Shown here: positions 52,421 to 62,437 of the stretch, in pieces
Layout of the letters: the number at the start of each line of letters is the position of its first letter
How positions within the stretch are numbered: position 1 is the first letter of the stretch
Origin: Rossellomorea marisflavi
GTDB lineage: Bacteria > Bacillota > Bacilli > Bacillales > Bacillaceae_B
Length of the DNA: 64,000 bases
Direction: 5' to 3'
Assembly (NCBI RefSeq): GCF_009806575.1
Contig: NZ_CP047095.1
Location: 2,732,001-2,796,000 of the forward strand
Notes under the pieces: model-generated
What the model saw: only the letters and a program-made list of their open reading frames with translations
The model's database searches: none
What the model was told of the DNA's origin: nothing
Position numbers and translations under genes: made by a program

Positions 52421-53305
52421 ATGGAACTTTTACAGCTCAAATACTTTCAGACCGTTGCCTATACCGAGCATCTCTCGAATGCGGCGAAACAGCTTACCAT
52501 TGCCCAGCCTTCCCTGAGTCTGACCATTAAACGGCTAGAAGATGAGCTGGGAACCAAACTCTTCGACCGGAAAGGACGGAATATTCAATTGAGCGCTTCG
52601 GGGAAGATCCTCCTGAAGCACGTAAACCGGATCTTCATCGAACTGGAAAATGCACAGGCTGAAATTGAACGGGAGGAGCATCACCTGGCCAACACCATCA
52701 AAATCGCCATTTCCAACCCCCGGTTCCTCTCCGGCCTGATCAGTGAGTATATCAATCTCTCACCTGAAACAACGATCATTCAATCCATCAGGGGGAAAAG
52801 CGATATCCTCTCTAGTTTAAAACGGGGGGAGGTCGAACTCGGGATAGCTGGCGATACGGTTCAGGATGAAGAACTGGAGAGCCGTTTGCTTGTAAATGAG
52901 GATCTTGTGCTGGCCCTGCCCTCCAACCACAGATTGACAGGCAAAACCGAGTTATCGCTCAGTCATGTGGCCAATGAACCCTTCATCACACTGGCCAATA
53001 ATGAAGAATACCGCAGTTTTACATCCATGCTTTGTGAGAAAGCTGGTTTCACGCCGAATACGGCCTTTGAGGTGGATTCCAATCTATTGGTTGAAATCAT
53101 CAAATTGGATCAAGGAGTGGCATTGCTCCCGATTTCCATTTGCAGAAAGCTGGGATTGAATTATCGTCCATTGACGGATCATTCCGCTACCTACCCGGTG
53201 AGACTATATTGGAGAAAGAACAAGGTGCTCCCCTCTTCAACGGAGGGCCTTCGAATTTTTATTTTGTCGTATTATACAGACCACCATCACCTTTTCAAGG
53301 CGTGA
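52421..53305 (+). CDS. LysR-family transcriptional regulator
   Basis: 294 residues. N-terminal winged helix MELLQLKYFQTVAYTEHLSN and AAKQLTIAQPSLSLTIKRLE, then a periplasmic-binding-like effector domain. AAAGGAG precedes the ATG. It is divergent from the decarboxylase/reductase pair; the AT-rich gap has the dyad ATAAT-N8-ATTAT at 52367-52384, a possible binding site. Confidence 0.92.
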   Translation: MELLQLKYFQTVAYTEHLSNAAKQLTIAQPSLSLTIKRLEDELGTKLFDRKGRNIQLSASGKILLKHVNRIFIELENAQAEIEREEHHLANTIKIAISNPRFLSGLISEYINLSPETTIIQSIRGKSDILSSLKRGEVELGIAGDTVQDEELESRLLVNEDLVLALPSNHRLTGKTELSLSHVANEPFITLANNEEYRSFTSMLCEKAGFTPNTAFEVDSNLLVEIIKLDQGVALLPISICRKLGLNYRPLTDHSATYPVRLYWRKNKVLPSSTEGLRIFILSYYTDHHHLFKA

Positions 53306-53343
53306 TGCGCCCCTCAGGATGGAAGAAGACTTCCAAAACAAAA

Positions 53344-53380
53344 AACACCTCTTTGGATTAACTAATCCAAAGAGGTGTTT
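53344..53380. terminator. Bidirectional terminator between lysR and nrdJ
   Basis: AACACCTCTTTGGATTA pairs with TAATCCAAAGAGGTGTT around AC; A run on the left, T run on the right. Confidence 0.92.
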
Positions 53381-53392
53381 CTCTATATCAGC

Positions 53393-55954
53393 TTACAGTC
53401 CGCATTTGAGCTGTGCACCACAGTTCGTGCATGTGTTGCATCCGCCCATGTCTTTGACTGTCCCTTTACGGCAGACCGGGCATGTGTTGCCGACTTCCGA
53501 TCCGATAGTCACATCAGTCGAGCGCACATCCTGGATCGTGTCTACAAGAACAACGGGTTTTTTCGCTGTTTCTACAATGGTCTCTTCTTCATCGTCAAAG
53601 CTGTTTTCTTCTGCTTTGAGGGTGAGGACCTGTGAATCACGGCTTCCGTCTACATACACGGTACCGCCTTTAGCGCCACCTTTATAGAGGCGTTCGTACA
53701 CTTTTTGCACCTGCTCCACTGTGTAACCGCGCGGGGCGTTGACCGTTTTGGAGATGGAGCTGTCAATCCAGTTCTGGATCACACATTGAACGTCCGCATG
53801 TGCTTCCGGTGCCAGGCTCATGGATGAAACGAACCACTCAGGCAGCTCATCTGCACTGGCTCCTGGATTTCTTGATAGATAATCTTCTACAATATCCGCT
53901 TTGACTTCGATGAATTTACCGAGTCTTCCGCTTCTATAATAAGTGAAGGAGAAGTATGGCTCAAGACCTGTGGATACTCCTACCATCGTTCCGGTCGATC
54001 CGGTCGGTGCAACCGTCAACAGATGGGAGTTACGGATTCCGTGCTCAAGGATTCCTTCCTTCACATCTTCAGGCATTTTCTCCATGAAGCCCGTCTGCGT
54101 GAAGCGTTCACGGATGGCTTGTGTTTCAGCATCGGTGCTTCCGACCAAGAACGGGAAGCTCCCTTTTTCTTTGGAAAGCTCGATGGATGCACGGTAGGCA
54201 GTCGTCGCGATGACCTCGAATACCTCATCAACGAGCTTGTTGCCTTCTTCTGAGCCGTATTCTTTCTCACAGTAGATCAGAAGATCGGCAAGTCCCATGA
54301 CACCGAGACCGACACGGCGTTCTCCGAGTGCCTGTGTTTTATTCTCATCAAGGAAGTATGGAGTCGCATCGATGACATTGTCCTGCATGCGCACACCGAC
54401 TTCGACTGTTTGCTTAAGCTTCTCAAAATCAACGGTTTTCGCATCCTTATCTGCGAATTCAGCGAGATTGACGGCAGCAAGGTTGCATACGGAATACGGA
54501 GCCAGAGGCTGTTCACCACAAGGGTTGGTTGCCACGACTTTTTGACCGTATGCTTTTGCATTCGTCATATCATTGGCATTGTCGATGAAGAAGATTCCAG
54601 GTTCTGCAGAGTATGTCGCACATACGTTGATCAGATTCCAGAGTTCCTTCGCCTTGATCTTGCGATAGGTTCTCACTTTATAGCCCATCTGTTCCCATTC
54701 GCGAACATCCCCGACGTTATGCCACTCTTCATTATAGAATGCCATCGTGTCGGCATCATAGCTTTCGACATCCGGGAAGCGAAGCTCATACTCTTCGTCA
54801 TTCTCGACTGCATCCATGAAGTCGCTTGTGAGGCAGACTGAGATGTTGGCGCCGGTGAGGAACTCCGGATTGTGAACGCTGTAGGTTCCACCGGTATTAA
54901 GCTTCTCTTCTGCACCCCTCAGGATCTTCTCATCAAAGCCTCCGTAACCAGGGATATGTCTGTAATTCAGGATTCCCTGATACATCGCTTCTTCCTGCTC
55001 GGTGAGCGGTGTGAATTTCAATTTATCCTGAGCCGCTTTCTTGATGGTCTCATCTTCCGTATTCTCAAGCAAGTAGCGGAGGATACGGGGATTCTGCATT
55101 TTGGAGATGATGAATTCCACGATATCCGGATGCCAGTCTGATAGCATGATCATCTGGGCACCGCGGCGTGAGCCGCCCTGCTCGACAAGGTGAGTAAGCT
55201 TGGCAATATCATCAAGCCACGATACAGATCCTGAAGATTTTCCGTTCACGCCTTTCGCCAGCGTATTGCGTGGACGCAGTGTAGAACCATTGGTCCCCAC
55301 CCCGCCTCCGCGGCTCATGATTTCCATTACCTGTTTCCGGTGTTCGGATATACCTTCACGTGAATCCTGCACAAACGGCATGACGTAGCAGTTGAAGTAT
55401 GTAACATCCGTTCCTGCCCCTGCCCCGTAAAGGACGCGTCCTGCCGGTACAAAGTGCAGGTTCACCAATTCATGATAGAATTTCTCGAACCAGACTTGCT
55501 TCAGTTCAGGAGTTTCTTCCACTTCTGCCAGACCTGTTGCGTTACGCTTGGCAATCTGCTCGTAGAATACTTCAAGGGGCTTTTCGATCACATCCAGATT
55601 ACGCAGGACGATGCCCGTCTCCATTTCCTCCGGCTTTTCGATTGCACTCCGGTATTCTTCTTCGATCCAGACGTGTGCCTTTTTGTTCTCAAAATCGATT
55701 TCTTTGATATATCCAAGGCCGCGTGCCGGGAACTTCGGATCTTCCTTGATGGTCAGAACAACGAAGTCACCTGCTGAGAGGGTGATTTTTTCGGTATCCT
55801 TGAATGAGTATCGGTCGATCATCACCAGGCGGGATACACCTTTATGGGTGGTCTTCATATCCGGGGTGATCTCGTGCACCTGTGGGAACAAACGGATATC
55901 TTCATTCAATCTCTCAATGTTTAAACTCATATTTTCTTTCGACGCAACAGTCAT
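53393..55954 (-). CDS. nrdJ: Class II (B12-dependent) ribonucleotide reductase NrdJ
   Basis: 853 residues. Catalytic segments include TYFNCYVMPFVQDSREG, GGGVGTNGSTLRPRN, ATNPCGEQPLAPYSVCNLAA and the C-terminal redox/zinc part with two Cys-x-x-Cys pairs and a final KCGL. The VNAPRGYTVEQVQ region and length fit monomeric adenosylcobalamin enzymes. It makes deoxynucleotides without oxygen. ATG with AAGGAG upstream; an in-frame ATG eight codons later is an alternative. A pair of NrdR boxes lies upstream. Confidence 0.95.
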   Translation of the reverse strand: MTVASKENMSLNIERLNEDIRLFPQVHEITPDMKTTHKGVSRLVMIDRYSFKDTEKITLSAGDFVVLTIKEDPKFPARGLGYIKEIDFENKKAHVWIEEEYRSAIEKPEEMETGIVLRNLDVIEKPLEVFYEQIAKRNATGLAEVEETPELKQVWFEKFYHELVNLHFVPAGRVLYGAGAGTDVTYFNCYVMPFVQDSREGISEHRKQVMEIMSRGGGVGTNGSTLRPRNTLAKGVNGKSSGSVSWLDDIAKLTHLVEQGGSRRGAQMIMLSDWHPDIVEFIISKMQNPRILRYLLENTEDETIKKAAQDKLKFTPLTEQEEAMYQGILNYRHIPGYGGFDEKILRGAEEKLNTGGTYSVHNPEFLTGANISVCLTSDFMDAVENDEEYELRFPDVESYDADTMAFYNEEWHNVGDVREWEQMGYKVRTYRKIKAKELWNLINVCATYSAEPGIFFIDNANDMTNAKAYGQKVVATNPCGEQPLAPYSVCNLAAVNLAEFADKDAKTVDFEKLKQTVEVGVRMQDNVIDATPYFLDENKTQALGERRVGLGVMGLADLLIYCEKEYGSEEGNKLVDEVFEVIATTAYRASIELSKEKGSFPFLVGSTDAETQAIRERFTQTGFMEKMPEDVKEGILEHGIRNSHLLTVAPTGSTGTMVGVSTGLEPYFSFTYYRSGRLGKFIEVKADIVEDYLSRNPGASADELPEWFVSSMSLAPEAHADVQCVIQNWIDSSISKTVNAPRGYTVEQVQKVYERLYKGGAKGGTVYVDGSRDSQVLTLKAEENSFDDEEETIVETAKKPVVLVDTIQDVRSTDVTIGSEVGNTCPVCRKGTVKDMGGCNTCTNCGAQLKCGL

Positions 55955-56053
55955 ATCGACAACTCCTTCTAACTCTATGTTTCTCTGCGATACATGATGG
56001 TTTGATTTCCTTAACTAACGTTATCACAGCGACTTTAGAAAAGCAACAATAAA

Positions 56054-56102
56054 ACACAACATATAGTGGTCAGAATTTTAAGTCCCACACCATATGTTGT
56101 GC
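56054..56102. promoter_or_regulatory. Two NrdR boxes upstream of nrdJ
   Basis: ACACAACATATAGTGG (56054-56069) and ACACCATATGTTGTGC (56087-56102) fit the NrdR consensus acaCwAtATaTwGtgt. Their 33-bp start-to-start distance, about three helical turns, is the usual pairing. NrdR would repress nrdJ when dATP is plentiful. The rest of this 330-base gap is AT-rich; I see no cobalamin riboswitch. Confidence 0.8.
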
Positions 56103-56288
56103 CGATGTTCATTTCGCCCTTCATTTGTCAAGTGGACAATCCTTCAAGAACATTAGAAAAAAGGAGATTAACCGGAATAAACCATTGGAAATCGACCCAT
56201 TTCTATGATTTTCAATGTTGATATTATCCAATCCCCGACAAACTTTGTAACAGCGGGCATTTATTCTATTTCCTGCAAAAAATAAAAT

Positions 56289-57125
56289 TTATCTTTTATA
56301 GTTCCACTCGTCGGATTCGTAGCGTTCCTTCGCGAGCTTTTCTACATATTGTGTTTCTTCCGGTGAAAGCTCATAAGGCTCCAATCCGATTCCGAGACCG
56401 TCTTCGAACCCTTTCTTGAAGGCGTCCTTGGCCATCTCCATGGTGACCGGTTCCGCACTGATCTCATTCATGGCGACTGCCTTGCTCTTGAATGCGCGCT
56501 GCATGCGTTCTTTCACACGATCATTCGGATAGTTGAAGAGGCTGAAGAGCTTGTCTTCGTCCAGGTCAAGGAGGATGGATCCGTGCTGGAGGATCACGCC
56601 CTTCTGTCGTGTCTGGGCACTGCCGGCCACTTTACGGCCTTCCACCACGAGCTCATACCAGCTTGGCGCATCAAAGCAGACGGCTGAGCGCGGATTCTTC
56701 AATCCTTCCCGCTCCTCCGCTGTTTTCGGCACGGCAAAATATGCTTCCAGACCGAGCGCCCGGAACCCTTGTAAGATCCCCTCGGAAATGACGCGGTACG
56801 CTTCCGTTACCGTCTTCGGCATATCGGGGTGATCTTCCGAGACGATGACGCTGTATGTGAGTTCGTGTTCATGAAGGACACCCCTGCCTCCTGTCGGTCT
56901 TCTCACAAAGCCCAGATTATGCTTTTTCACATTTTCCATGTTGATTTCTTTCTCTACCTTTTGGAAGTATCCGATTGAGAGGGTCGCCGGGTCCCAGCCA
57001 TAGAATCGGATCGTGGGAGGGATCTTCCCTTCGCTGTGCCAGTCAAGGAGCGCTTCATCCAATGCCATATTGAAAGAAGGGGAGCAGTGACCGGAATCGA
57101 TGAATCTCCATATTTCCTTTTCCAT
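56289..57125 (-). CDS. lipM: Octanoyl-[GcvH]:protein N-octanoyltransferase LipM
   Basis: 278 residues. Lipoate-ligase fold with [20 protein letters not shown] and the nucleophilic Cys in [13 protein letters not shown], then [20 protein letters not shown]. It moves octanoate from ACP to the glycine cleavage H protein. Lies beside the gcv operon, as in B. subtilis. Confidence 0.94.
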   Translation of the reverse strand: MEKEIWRFIDSGHCSPSFNMALDEALLDWHSEGKIPPTIRFYGWDPATLSIGYFQKVEKEINMENVKKHNLGFVRRPTGGRGVLHEHELTYSVIVSEDHPDMPKTVTEAYRVISEGILQGFRALGLEAYFAVPKTAEEREGLKNPRSAVCFDAPSWYELVVEGRKVAGSAQTRQKGVILQHGSILLDLDEDKLFSLFNYPNDRVKERMQRAFKSKAVAMNEISAEPVTMEMAKDAFKKGFEDGLGIGLEPYELSPEETQYVEKLAKERYESDEWNYKR

Positions 57126-57337
57126 TATGCATACCTCATTCTTATGTTCGCAGTATTATGTATCGGTCACAAATGTCAGACCGTTCTAATCCGTTATTTA
57201 GTCTATCAAATACCCGATAAAAAACAAAGGGAAACCGATTGGAAAGTGTTTGAACTTTATTTCAAAAATCTTTTGATTATGTTTGTCATCATGAATATAA
57301 TAGTAGATAGCGCATTTGTAGAAAGGAGCATGAATGG

Positions 57338-57721
57338 ATGGAAGCTTTATATATCCTATTGATTGTAATCGGTGCAATCGCAGCATATTCACTCATTACA
57401 TATTTCAATCAAAAAAGAATCGTCAACACACTCACAGAGGAAGAGTTTCGCGCAGGCTACCGTAAAGCGCAGCTGATCGATGTCCGCGAAACCAATGAAT
57501 ATAACAACGGTCATATTCTTGGCGCCAGAAACATTCCACTTTCTCAACTGAAAATGAGACAAAAAGAAATCCGTAAAGATCAGCCCGTCTATCTCTACTG
57601 CCAGAGCGGCATGAGAAGCGGCAGGGCGGCTCAAATGCTCCGTCGTCTCGGCTACCGTGATCTCCACCAATTAAAAGGTGGATTCAAAAAGTGGACCGGG
57701 AAAATCAAGCACAAAAAATAA
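57338..57721 (+). CDS. yqhL: Membrane-anchored rhodanese-like protein YqhL
   Basis: 127 residues: one N-terminal membrane segment (about 2-20) and a rhodanese domain with LIDVRETNEYNNGHILGARN and the active loop YCQSGMRSGRAAQ. Sulfur transferase of unknown partner. AGGAG lies nine bases upstream. Reads opposite to lipM. Confidence 0.92.
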   Translation: MEALYILLIVIGAIAAYSLITYFNQKRIVNTLTEEEFRAGYRKAQLIDVRETNEYNNGHILGARNIPLSQLKMRQKEIRKDQPVYLYCQSGMRSGRAAQMLRRLGYRDLHQLKGGFKKWTGKIKHKK

Positions 57722-57722
57722 A

Positions 57723-57762
57723 GCCTTCCGGGGACCCCATCAGGGTCCCGGAGGCTTTTTTC
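57723..57762 (+). terminator. Terminator of yqhL
   Basis: GCCTTCCGGGGACCC and GGGTCCCGGAGGC form a long stem with a CATCA loop, followed by TTTTTT. Confidence 0.92.
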
Positions 57763-57789
57763 GTTTGTAAGAAGAGGTTGTGGCCAAAA

Positions 57790-57955
57790 CTAAAAAGGGA
57801 CCATTTCATGACGAACACGATCAGTATAGGCTCTTTATGTCGCAAGACTTGGCTTTCCGCGGATAGCCCATGAGCCTCTCCGGCAAGTCTGCGGGGCCAC
57901 ACATCAGATACTCTTCCGTCAAGAGTCTTCGTCTTGCACTTCACTCAACCGGTAG
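57790..57955. repeat. Bacillus-type intergenic repeat remnant
   Basis: The block GACTTGGCTTTCCGCGGATA, then GAGCCTC, TCTGCGGGG, and GAGTCTTCGTCTTGCACTTC resembles a long imperfect-hairpin repeat common in Bacillaceae intergenic regions (pattern CTTTCCGCGG ... GAGCCTC ... TGCGGGG ... AGGAGTCT). No frame is present. Assignment is from memory of that repeat; copies elsewhere in the genome would confirm it. Confidence 0.5.
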
Positions 57956-57990
57956 ACACAATGAAATAGTCATGTTCATGAAACAAATTA

Positions 57991-58033
57991 AAAACCCGAA
58001 TTAATTAGTACTAGGCAAATTAATTCGGGTTTT
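57991..58033. terminator. Bidirectional hairpin after gcvPB
   Basis: AAAACCCGAATTAATT pairs with AATTAATTCGGGTTTT over 16 bp; A/T runs allow use from either side. Confidence 0.88.
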
Positions 58034-58089
58034 ACTATGACTGAAACACTTTTGTCCCAGCATTTTCTCTCTTCTTACATTAAATTTCT

Positions 58090-59553
58090 TTAAACTTCTT
58101 TCTGGTAACGTAGGACCGGCTTTCGTGCCGCCAGGGTTTCATCCATGCGTTTCACAACCGTCGTGTGAGGAGCTTCCTGGACGATTTCCGGATTCTCTTC
58201 CGCTTCCTTCGCGATCTGGATCATGGCCTCGATGAAGGAATCGAGGGTTTCCTTCGACTCGGTTTCCGTCGGTTCGATCATCATGCACTCTTCTACATTC
58301 AATGGGAAGTAGATGGTTGGCGGATGATAGCCGAAGTCGAGAAGGCGCTTCGCGATATCAAGGGTACGCACCCCGAGTTTCTTCTGACGTTTTCCGGAAA
58401 TCACAAACTCATGCTTGCAATGACGGTCATACGGAAGGTCGAAGTGAGGAGCAAGCCTTCTCATCATGTAGTTGGCATTCAGTACGGCATTCTCCGTCAC
58501 GGCGCGCAGACCATCAGGACCCATCGTCCTGATATACGTATAGGCACGGACGTTGATCCCGAAGTTCCCGTAGTATGGTTTCACTCTTCCGATACTTTCA
58601 GGACGGTCATAATCGAACACAAAGTCTTCTCCCTTTTTGACGAGGATCGGCTTTGGAAGGTAAGGGATCAAATCTTCCTTCACCCCGACAGGGCCGCTTC
58701 CCGGTCCGCCTCCTCCATGAGGGCCTGTGAACGTTTTATGAAGATTAAGATGGACAACGTCAAAGCCCATGTCCCCCGGTCTTGCTTTAGAGAGGACCGC
58801 ATTGAGGTTCGCACCGTCGTAATAGAGCTTGCCGCCGGCACCATGGATGATGGAAGCCATCTCCAGGATATTCTCTTCAAAGAGCCCGAGGGTGTTCGGG
58901 TTCGTGAGCATCAACGCAGCCGTATCGTCCCCCACCACCCGCTTCAGATCTTCGAGGTCAACGAGGCCGTCTTCATTGGACTTGACCGTAACGGTCTCGA
59001 AACCTGCAACCGTCGCGCTCGCCGGGTTGGTGCCGTGGGCAGAGTCGGGAACGATGACCTTTGTACGCTGGGTATCGCCATTCGCTTCGTGGAAGGCGCG
59101 GATCATCATAAGCCCGGTCCATTCCCCATGAGCTCCCGCAGCCGGCTGGAGGGTCACTTCATCCATCCCGGTGATTTCTTTCAGATGTTCCTGGAGGTCA
59201 TACATGAGACCGAGTGCCCCTTGTACACTTTCAGGTTCCTGAAGCGGATTGATATGGGCGAATCCATTGAGGCGCGCCACATATTCGTTCACCTTCGGAT
59301 TGTATTTCATCGTGCATGACCCAAGCGGGTAGAAGCCGGAGTCGACTCCGTGGTTACGCTTTGAAAGAGCCGTGTAGTGACGCATGATATCAAGCTCGGA
59401 CACTTCAGGAAGATCGGCTTCCTCTGTGCGGATGAATTCTGCCGGAATCAGATCGGATAGATCTGCTGCCGGTACATCCAGTTCAGGCAGGCTGTATCCA
59501 ACGCGTCCTTCTTTTGTTAGTTCGAAGATAAGAGGCTGATCCTTCTTATGCAT
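58090..59553 (-). CDS. gcvPB: Glycine dehydrogenase (P protein) subunit 2
   Basis: 487 residues from [14 protein letters not shown] at 59553; a longer frame lacks a ribosome site. PLP Lys in [20 protein letters not shown], plus [12 protein letters not shown] and [16 protein letters not shown]. With GcvPA it decarboxylates glycine and loads aminomethyl onto GcvH. Overlaps gcvPA by eight bases. Confidence 0.96.
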   Translation of the reverse strand: MHKKDQPLIFELTKEGRVGYSLPELDVPAADLSDLIPAEFIRTEEADLPEVSELDIMRHYTALSKRNHGVDSGFYPLGSCTMKYNPKVNEYVARLNGFAHINPLQEPESVQGALGLMYDLQEHLKEITGMDEVTLQPAAGAHGEWTGLMMIRAFHEANGDTQRTKVIVPDSAHGTNPASATVAGFETVTVKSNEDGLVDLEDLKRVVGDDTAALMLTNPNTLGLFEENILEMASIIHGAGGKLYYDGANLNAVLSKARPGDMGFDVVHLNLHKTFTGPHGGGGPGSGPVGVKEDLIPYLPKPILVKKGEDFVFDYDRPESIGRVKPYYGNFGINVRAYTYIRTMGPDGLRAVTENAVLNANYMMRRLAPHFDLPYDRHCKHEFVISGKRQKKLGVRTLDIAKRLLDFGYHPPTIYFPLNVEECMMIEPTETESKETLDSFIEAMIQIAKEAEENPEIVQEAPHTTVVKRMDETLAARKPVLRYQKEV

Positions 59554-60892
59554 GATAATCCCCCAATTCTTTAGCAAATGCATCGATTTCTTCTTTGCTG
59601 CGAAGTTCCGTGACGGCAACGAGCATATGGTTGGCGAGCGTTTCGTCCGTAAGACCGAGATCATATCCCCCGATCATCCCTTTTTGGATAAGATGGAGAT
59701 TGAGGTCCCTGACCGGCGCCTTCAATTTGACGACGAATTCATTGAAGGAAGGTCCTTCGAATGCCAGTTCCAATCCGGCAGACTTAAGGGCATTTTTCGC
59801 ATAATGGGCTTTTTGGATATTCTGGATCGCCATCTCTTTAACCCCCTGCTTCCCGAGTGCCGTCATGGCAACGGAAGCCGCCAGGGCATTCAGCGCCTGA
59901 TTCGAACAAATATTGGAGGTCGCTTTATCACGGCGGATATGCTGTTCCCTTGCCTGAAGGGTCAGGACGAATCCGCGGACACCGTCTTCATCCACCGTTT
60001 GGCCGACAAGGCGGCCCGGTACCTTCCGCATAAGCTTCTTGCTGACGGCGAAATAGCCGCAGTGCGGTCCGCCGAATGCACTCGGAATTCCGAATGGCTG
60101 CGCATCCCCGATGACGATATCGGCACCGAATTTGCCCGGTGGTGTGAGTGCGCCGAGTGCAAGGGGGTTGGAAGAGACGACAAACATCGCTTTTGACCCA
60201 TGGGTGATGGCTTCAATCGCCTGAAGATCCTCGATACGTCCGAAGAAGTTCGGATATTGAACAATCACAGCTGCCACGTCGTCACCGATGAGGTTCTCGA
60301 GCGCTTCAAGATCTGTCACCCCATCCTTATGGGGAACTTCTACAACGTCGATATACTGACCTTTCGCATAAGAGCGCAGGACATCTTTGGATTCAGGATG
60401 AACCGCCGCTGATACGAGTACCTTCTTGCGACGTGTCTGACCGGCTGAAAGCATGGCGGCTTCAGCAAGGGATGTACCACCGTCATACATGGAAGAGTTC
60501 GCTACATCCATTCCAGTCAGCTCGCAGATGATCGTCTGGAACTCGAAAATCGCCTGGAGTTCGCCCTGTGAAATCTCCGGTTGGTACGGCGTATAGGCCG
60601 TATAGAATTCAGAACGTGATAAAACATGATCCACGATGATCGGCATGTAATGGTCATATACTCCCGCTCCCAGGAAGCTTGCATGACTTCTGAGGTCGGC
60701 ATTTTTAGCTGCCAGAGCACTCAGTTCCTTGACGAGTTCCGTCTCGGATTTCGCTTTTTTAATGTTATAGTCGCCTTTAAAGCGAACTTCTTCCGGAATA
60801 TCTTCAAAAAGGGCATCGACGCTGTCGACTCCAATGCTGTCCAACATTTCTCTTTGATCCTGATCTGTCATCGGTAAATAACGATGCTTCAT
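59546..60892 (-). CDS. gcvPA: Glycine dehydrogenase (P protein) subunit 1
   Basis: 448 residues: [55 protein letters not shown] and [15 protein letters not shown] are P-protein N-half signatures. Forms the heteromer with GcvPB, as in other Firmicutes that split the P protein. Follows gcvT by 15 bases. Confidence 0.97.
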   Translation of the reverse strand: MKHRYLPMTDQDQREMLDSIGVDSVDALFEDIPEEVRFKGDYNIKKAKSETELVKELSALAAKNADLRSHASFLGAGVYDHYMPIIVDHVLSRSEFYTAYTPYQPEISQGELQAIFEFQTIICELTGMDVANSSMYDGGTSLAEAAMLSAGQTRRKKVLVSAAVHPESKDVLRSYAKGQYIDVVEVPHKDGVTDLEALENLIGDDVAAVIVQYPNFFGRIEDLQAIEAITHGSKAMFVVSSNPLALGALTPPGKFGADIVIGDAQPFGIPSAFGGPHCGYFAVSKKLMRKVPGRLVGQTVDEDGVRGFVLTLQAREQHIRRDKATSNICSNQALNALAASVAMTALGKQGVKEMAIQNIQKAHYAKNALKSAGLELAFEGPSFNEFVVKLKAPVRDLNLHLIQKGMIGGYDLGLTDETLANHMLVAVTELRSKEEIDAFAKELGDYHA

Positions 60893-60907
60893 GAACGTCA
60901 GTCCTCC

Positions 60908-62011
60908 CTATTTGCCAGTTCTCTTATAGAATGGTGTTTTCACTACAACGGCTTTCAATTGTTTATTACGGATCTCCACGATCACTTCAGTACCGGGCTC
61001 GGCAAATTCCTTCTTGATAAGTGCAAGACCGATATTCTTCTTCAGTGTCGGCGACTGGGTACCGGTTGTGACCTCCCCGATCAGCTCTTCCCCTGAAAAT
61101 ACACTATATCCATGACGAGGGATGCCGCGGTCGATCATTTCGATCCCGACCAGTTTACGAGGTGCCCCTTCTTCCTTTTGTTTGCGAAGGACTTCCTGGC
61201 CGATGAACGGGATGTCTTTATTCACCTTCACCGCAAAACCGATTCCCGCTTCGATGGGAGTGATCGTCTTCGACAACTCCTGTCCATAGAGTGCGAGATT
61301 CGCTTCGAATCGCAAAGTGTCACGGGCACCAAGGCCGCAAGGTACGATCCCTTCCTCTTCACCCGCCTGAAGGATTTCTGTCCACAGCGCCGGTGCGGAA
61401 TCCGATGCACAGTAGATTTCAAACCCGTCTTCCCCTGTGTAACCCGTTCTTGATACGAGCGCTTCGTGACCGCTGATCATGACCTCATCCTGGAACTTGA
61501 AGAACCCGATGCTGCCAAGATCTGTATCGGTGAGCTTCTGGAGGATCGTCTCCGCCAGCGGCCCCTGAATGGCAAGCTGGGCGATTTCGCCTGAACGATT
61601 CGTCAGCTCGACCCCTTCGGTTGCATGATGGATGAGCCATTCGTAATCTTTCTCGATATTGGATGCGTTGACCACAAGGAGATAATCGTGATCTCTCCGT
61701 TTATAGACGAGAAGGTCATCGACCGTTCCTCCGTCTTCGTAGCACATGGCGGTGTACTGAGCGCCTCCGTCCTTCAATTTCGACAGATCATTGGTCATCA
61801 TCCGTTGAAGATACTCAAGGGCACCCTCCCCTTTTACCGTGATCTCGCCCATATGGGAGACATCGAAAAGACCTGCACGGCTCCTTACGGCTTCATGCTC
61901 GTCTTTGATCCCGGAGAATTGTACAGGCAGGGCCCATCCTCCAAAATCGATCGTCTTTCCTCCATACTCGCGGTAAAGATCGTGTAAAGGCGTTTGCTTC
62001 AGTTCTGACAT
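60908..62011 (-). CDS. gcvT: Aminomethyltransferase (T protein)
   Basis: 367 residues: [53 protein letters not shown] and [20 protein letters not shown] with the catalytic Asp/Arg region. Releases ammonia and passes the methylene group to tetrahydrofolate. First gene of the operon, behind the glycine riboswitch. Confidence 0.97.
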   Translation of the reverse strand: MSELKQTPLHDLYREYGGKTIDFGGWALPVQFSGIKDEHEAVRSRAGLFDVSHMGEITVKGEGALEYLQRMMTNDLSKLKDGGAQYTAMCYEDGGTVDDLLVYKRRDHDYLLVVNASNIEKDYEWLIHHATEGVELTNRSGEIAQLAIQGPLAETILQKLTDTDLGSIGFFKFQDEVMISGHEALVSRTGYTGEDGFEIYCASDSAPALWTEILQAGEEEGIVPCGLGARDTLRFEANLALYGQELSKTITPIEAGIGFAVKVNKDIPFIGQEVLRKQKEEGAPRKLVGIEMIDRGIPRHGYSVFSGEELIGEVTTGTQSPTLKKNIGLALIKKEFAEPGTEVIVEIRNKQLKAVVVKTPFYKRTGK

Positions 62012-62054
62012 GGCGATTCCCCCTTTAGTGGTTACACTGCATTCTTTTGCATGA

Positions 62055-62272
62055 AAAAAGGACAGAGAAGCCCCTTTTCAATAAGTGGGCTTCTCTGTCC
62101 TGGCACCTGAAAGTTTACCGATTCATACGGCTTTCCCCTTTGGTGGTCCCCATCCGGGACGCTCTCCAGAGTTGCGTCCGACAAGAGTCTTTTTGCCTGA
62201 GAGATTCACATCGTGATGCTTGCTCCTTCGGCGCTGCAGACTGCAGTCTCTCCCCTTGTCATCATTCGCCAA
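62055..62272 (-). ncRNA. Tandem glycine riboswitch with terminator
   Basis: Minus strand shows two glycine aptamers. The first has GGGGAGAGACTGC, GCCGAAGGAGCAAGC and AATCTCTCAGGC; the second has CTCTGGAGAGCG, ACCACCAAAGGGGAAAGCC and AACTTTCAGGTGCC. Directly after the second, GGACAGAGAAGCCC and GGGCTTCTCTGTCC (62061-62100) form a terminator with six T. Glycine binding should stop termination and switch on gcvT-gcvPA-gcvPB to degrade excess glycine. Confidence 0.96.
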
Positions 62273-62437
62273 TATTCCTTGCAATAATTGGTCATACTAA
62301 AGATATAAAAGAAATGCAGCAGATGCTAATGTTCGGATTTAGATCATTTTTGTAAGATTGTAAATCTATTTTCATCCTACCATTAATCAATTGTTCCGGG
62401 CAATCAATTTTTGCAGAAAAAAAGGAGTTGTTTTCAT

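Noticed and set aside
55955-56288. Cobalamin riboswitch before nrdJ
   Set aside because: No B12-box-like sequence or matching stems seen; the NrdR boxes explain the conserved dyads.
58165-59319. 384-codon frame opposite gcvPB
   Set aside because: It is the complement of a well-conserved gene; long antisense frames follow from GC-rich third positions.
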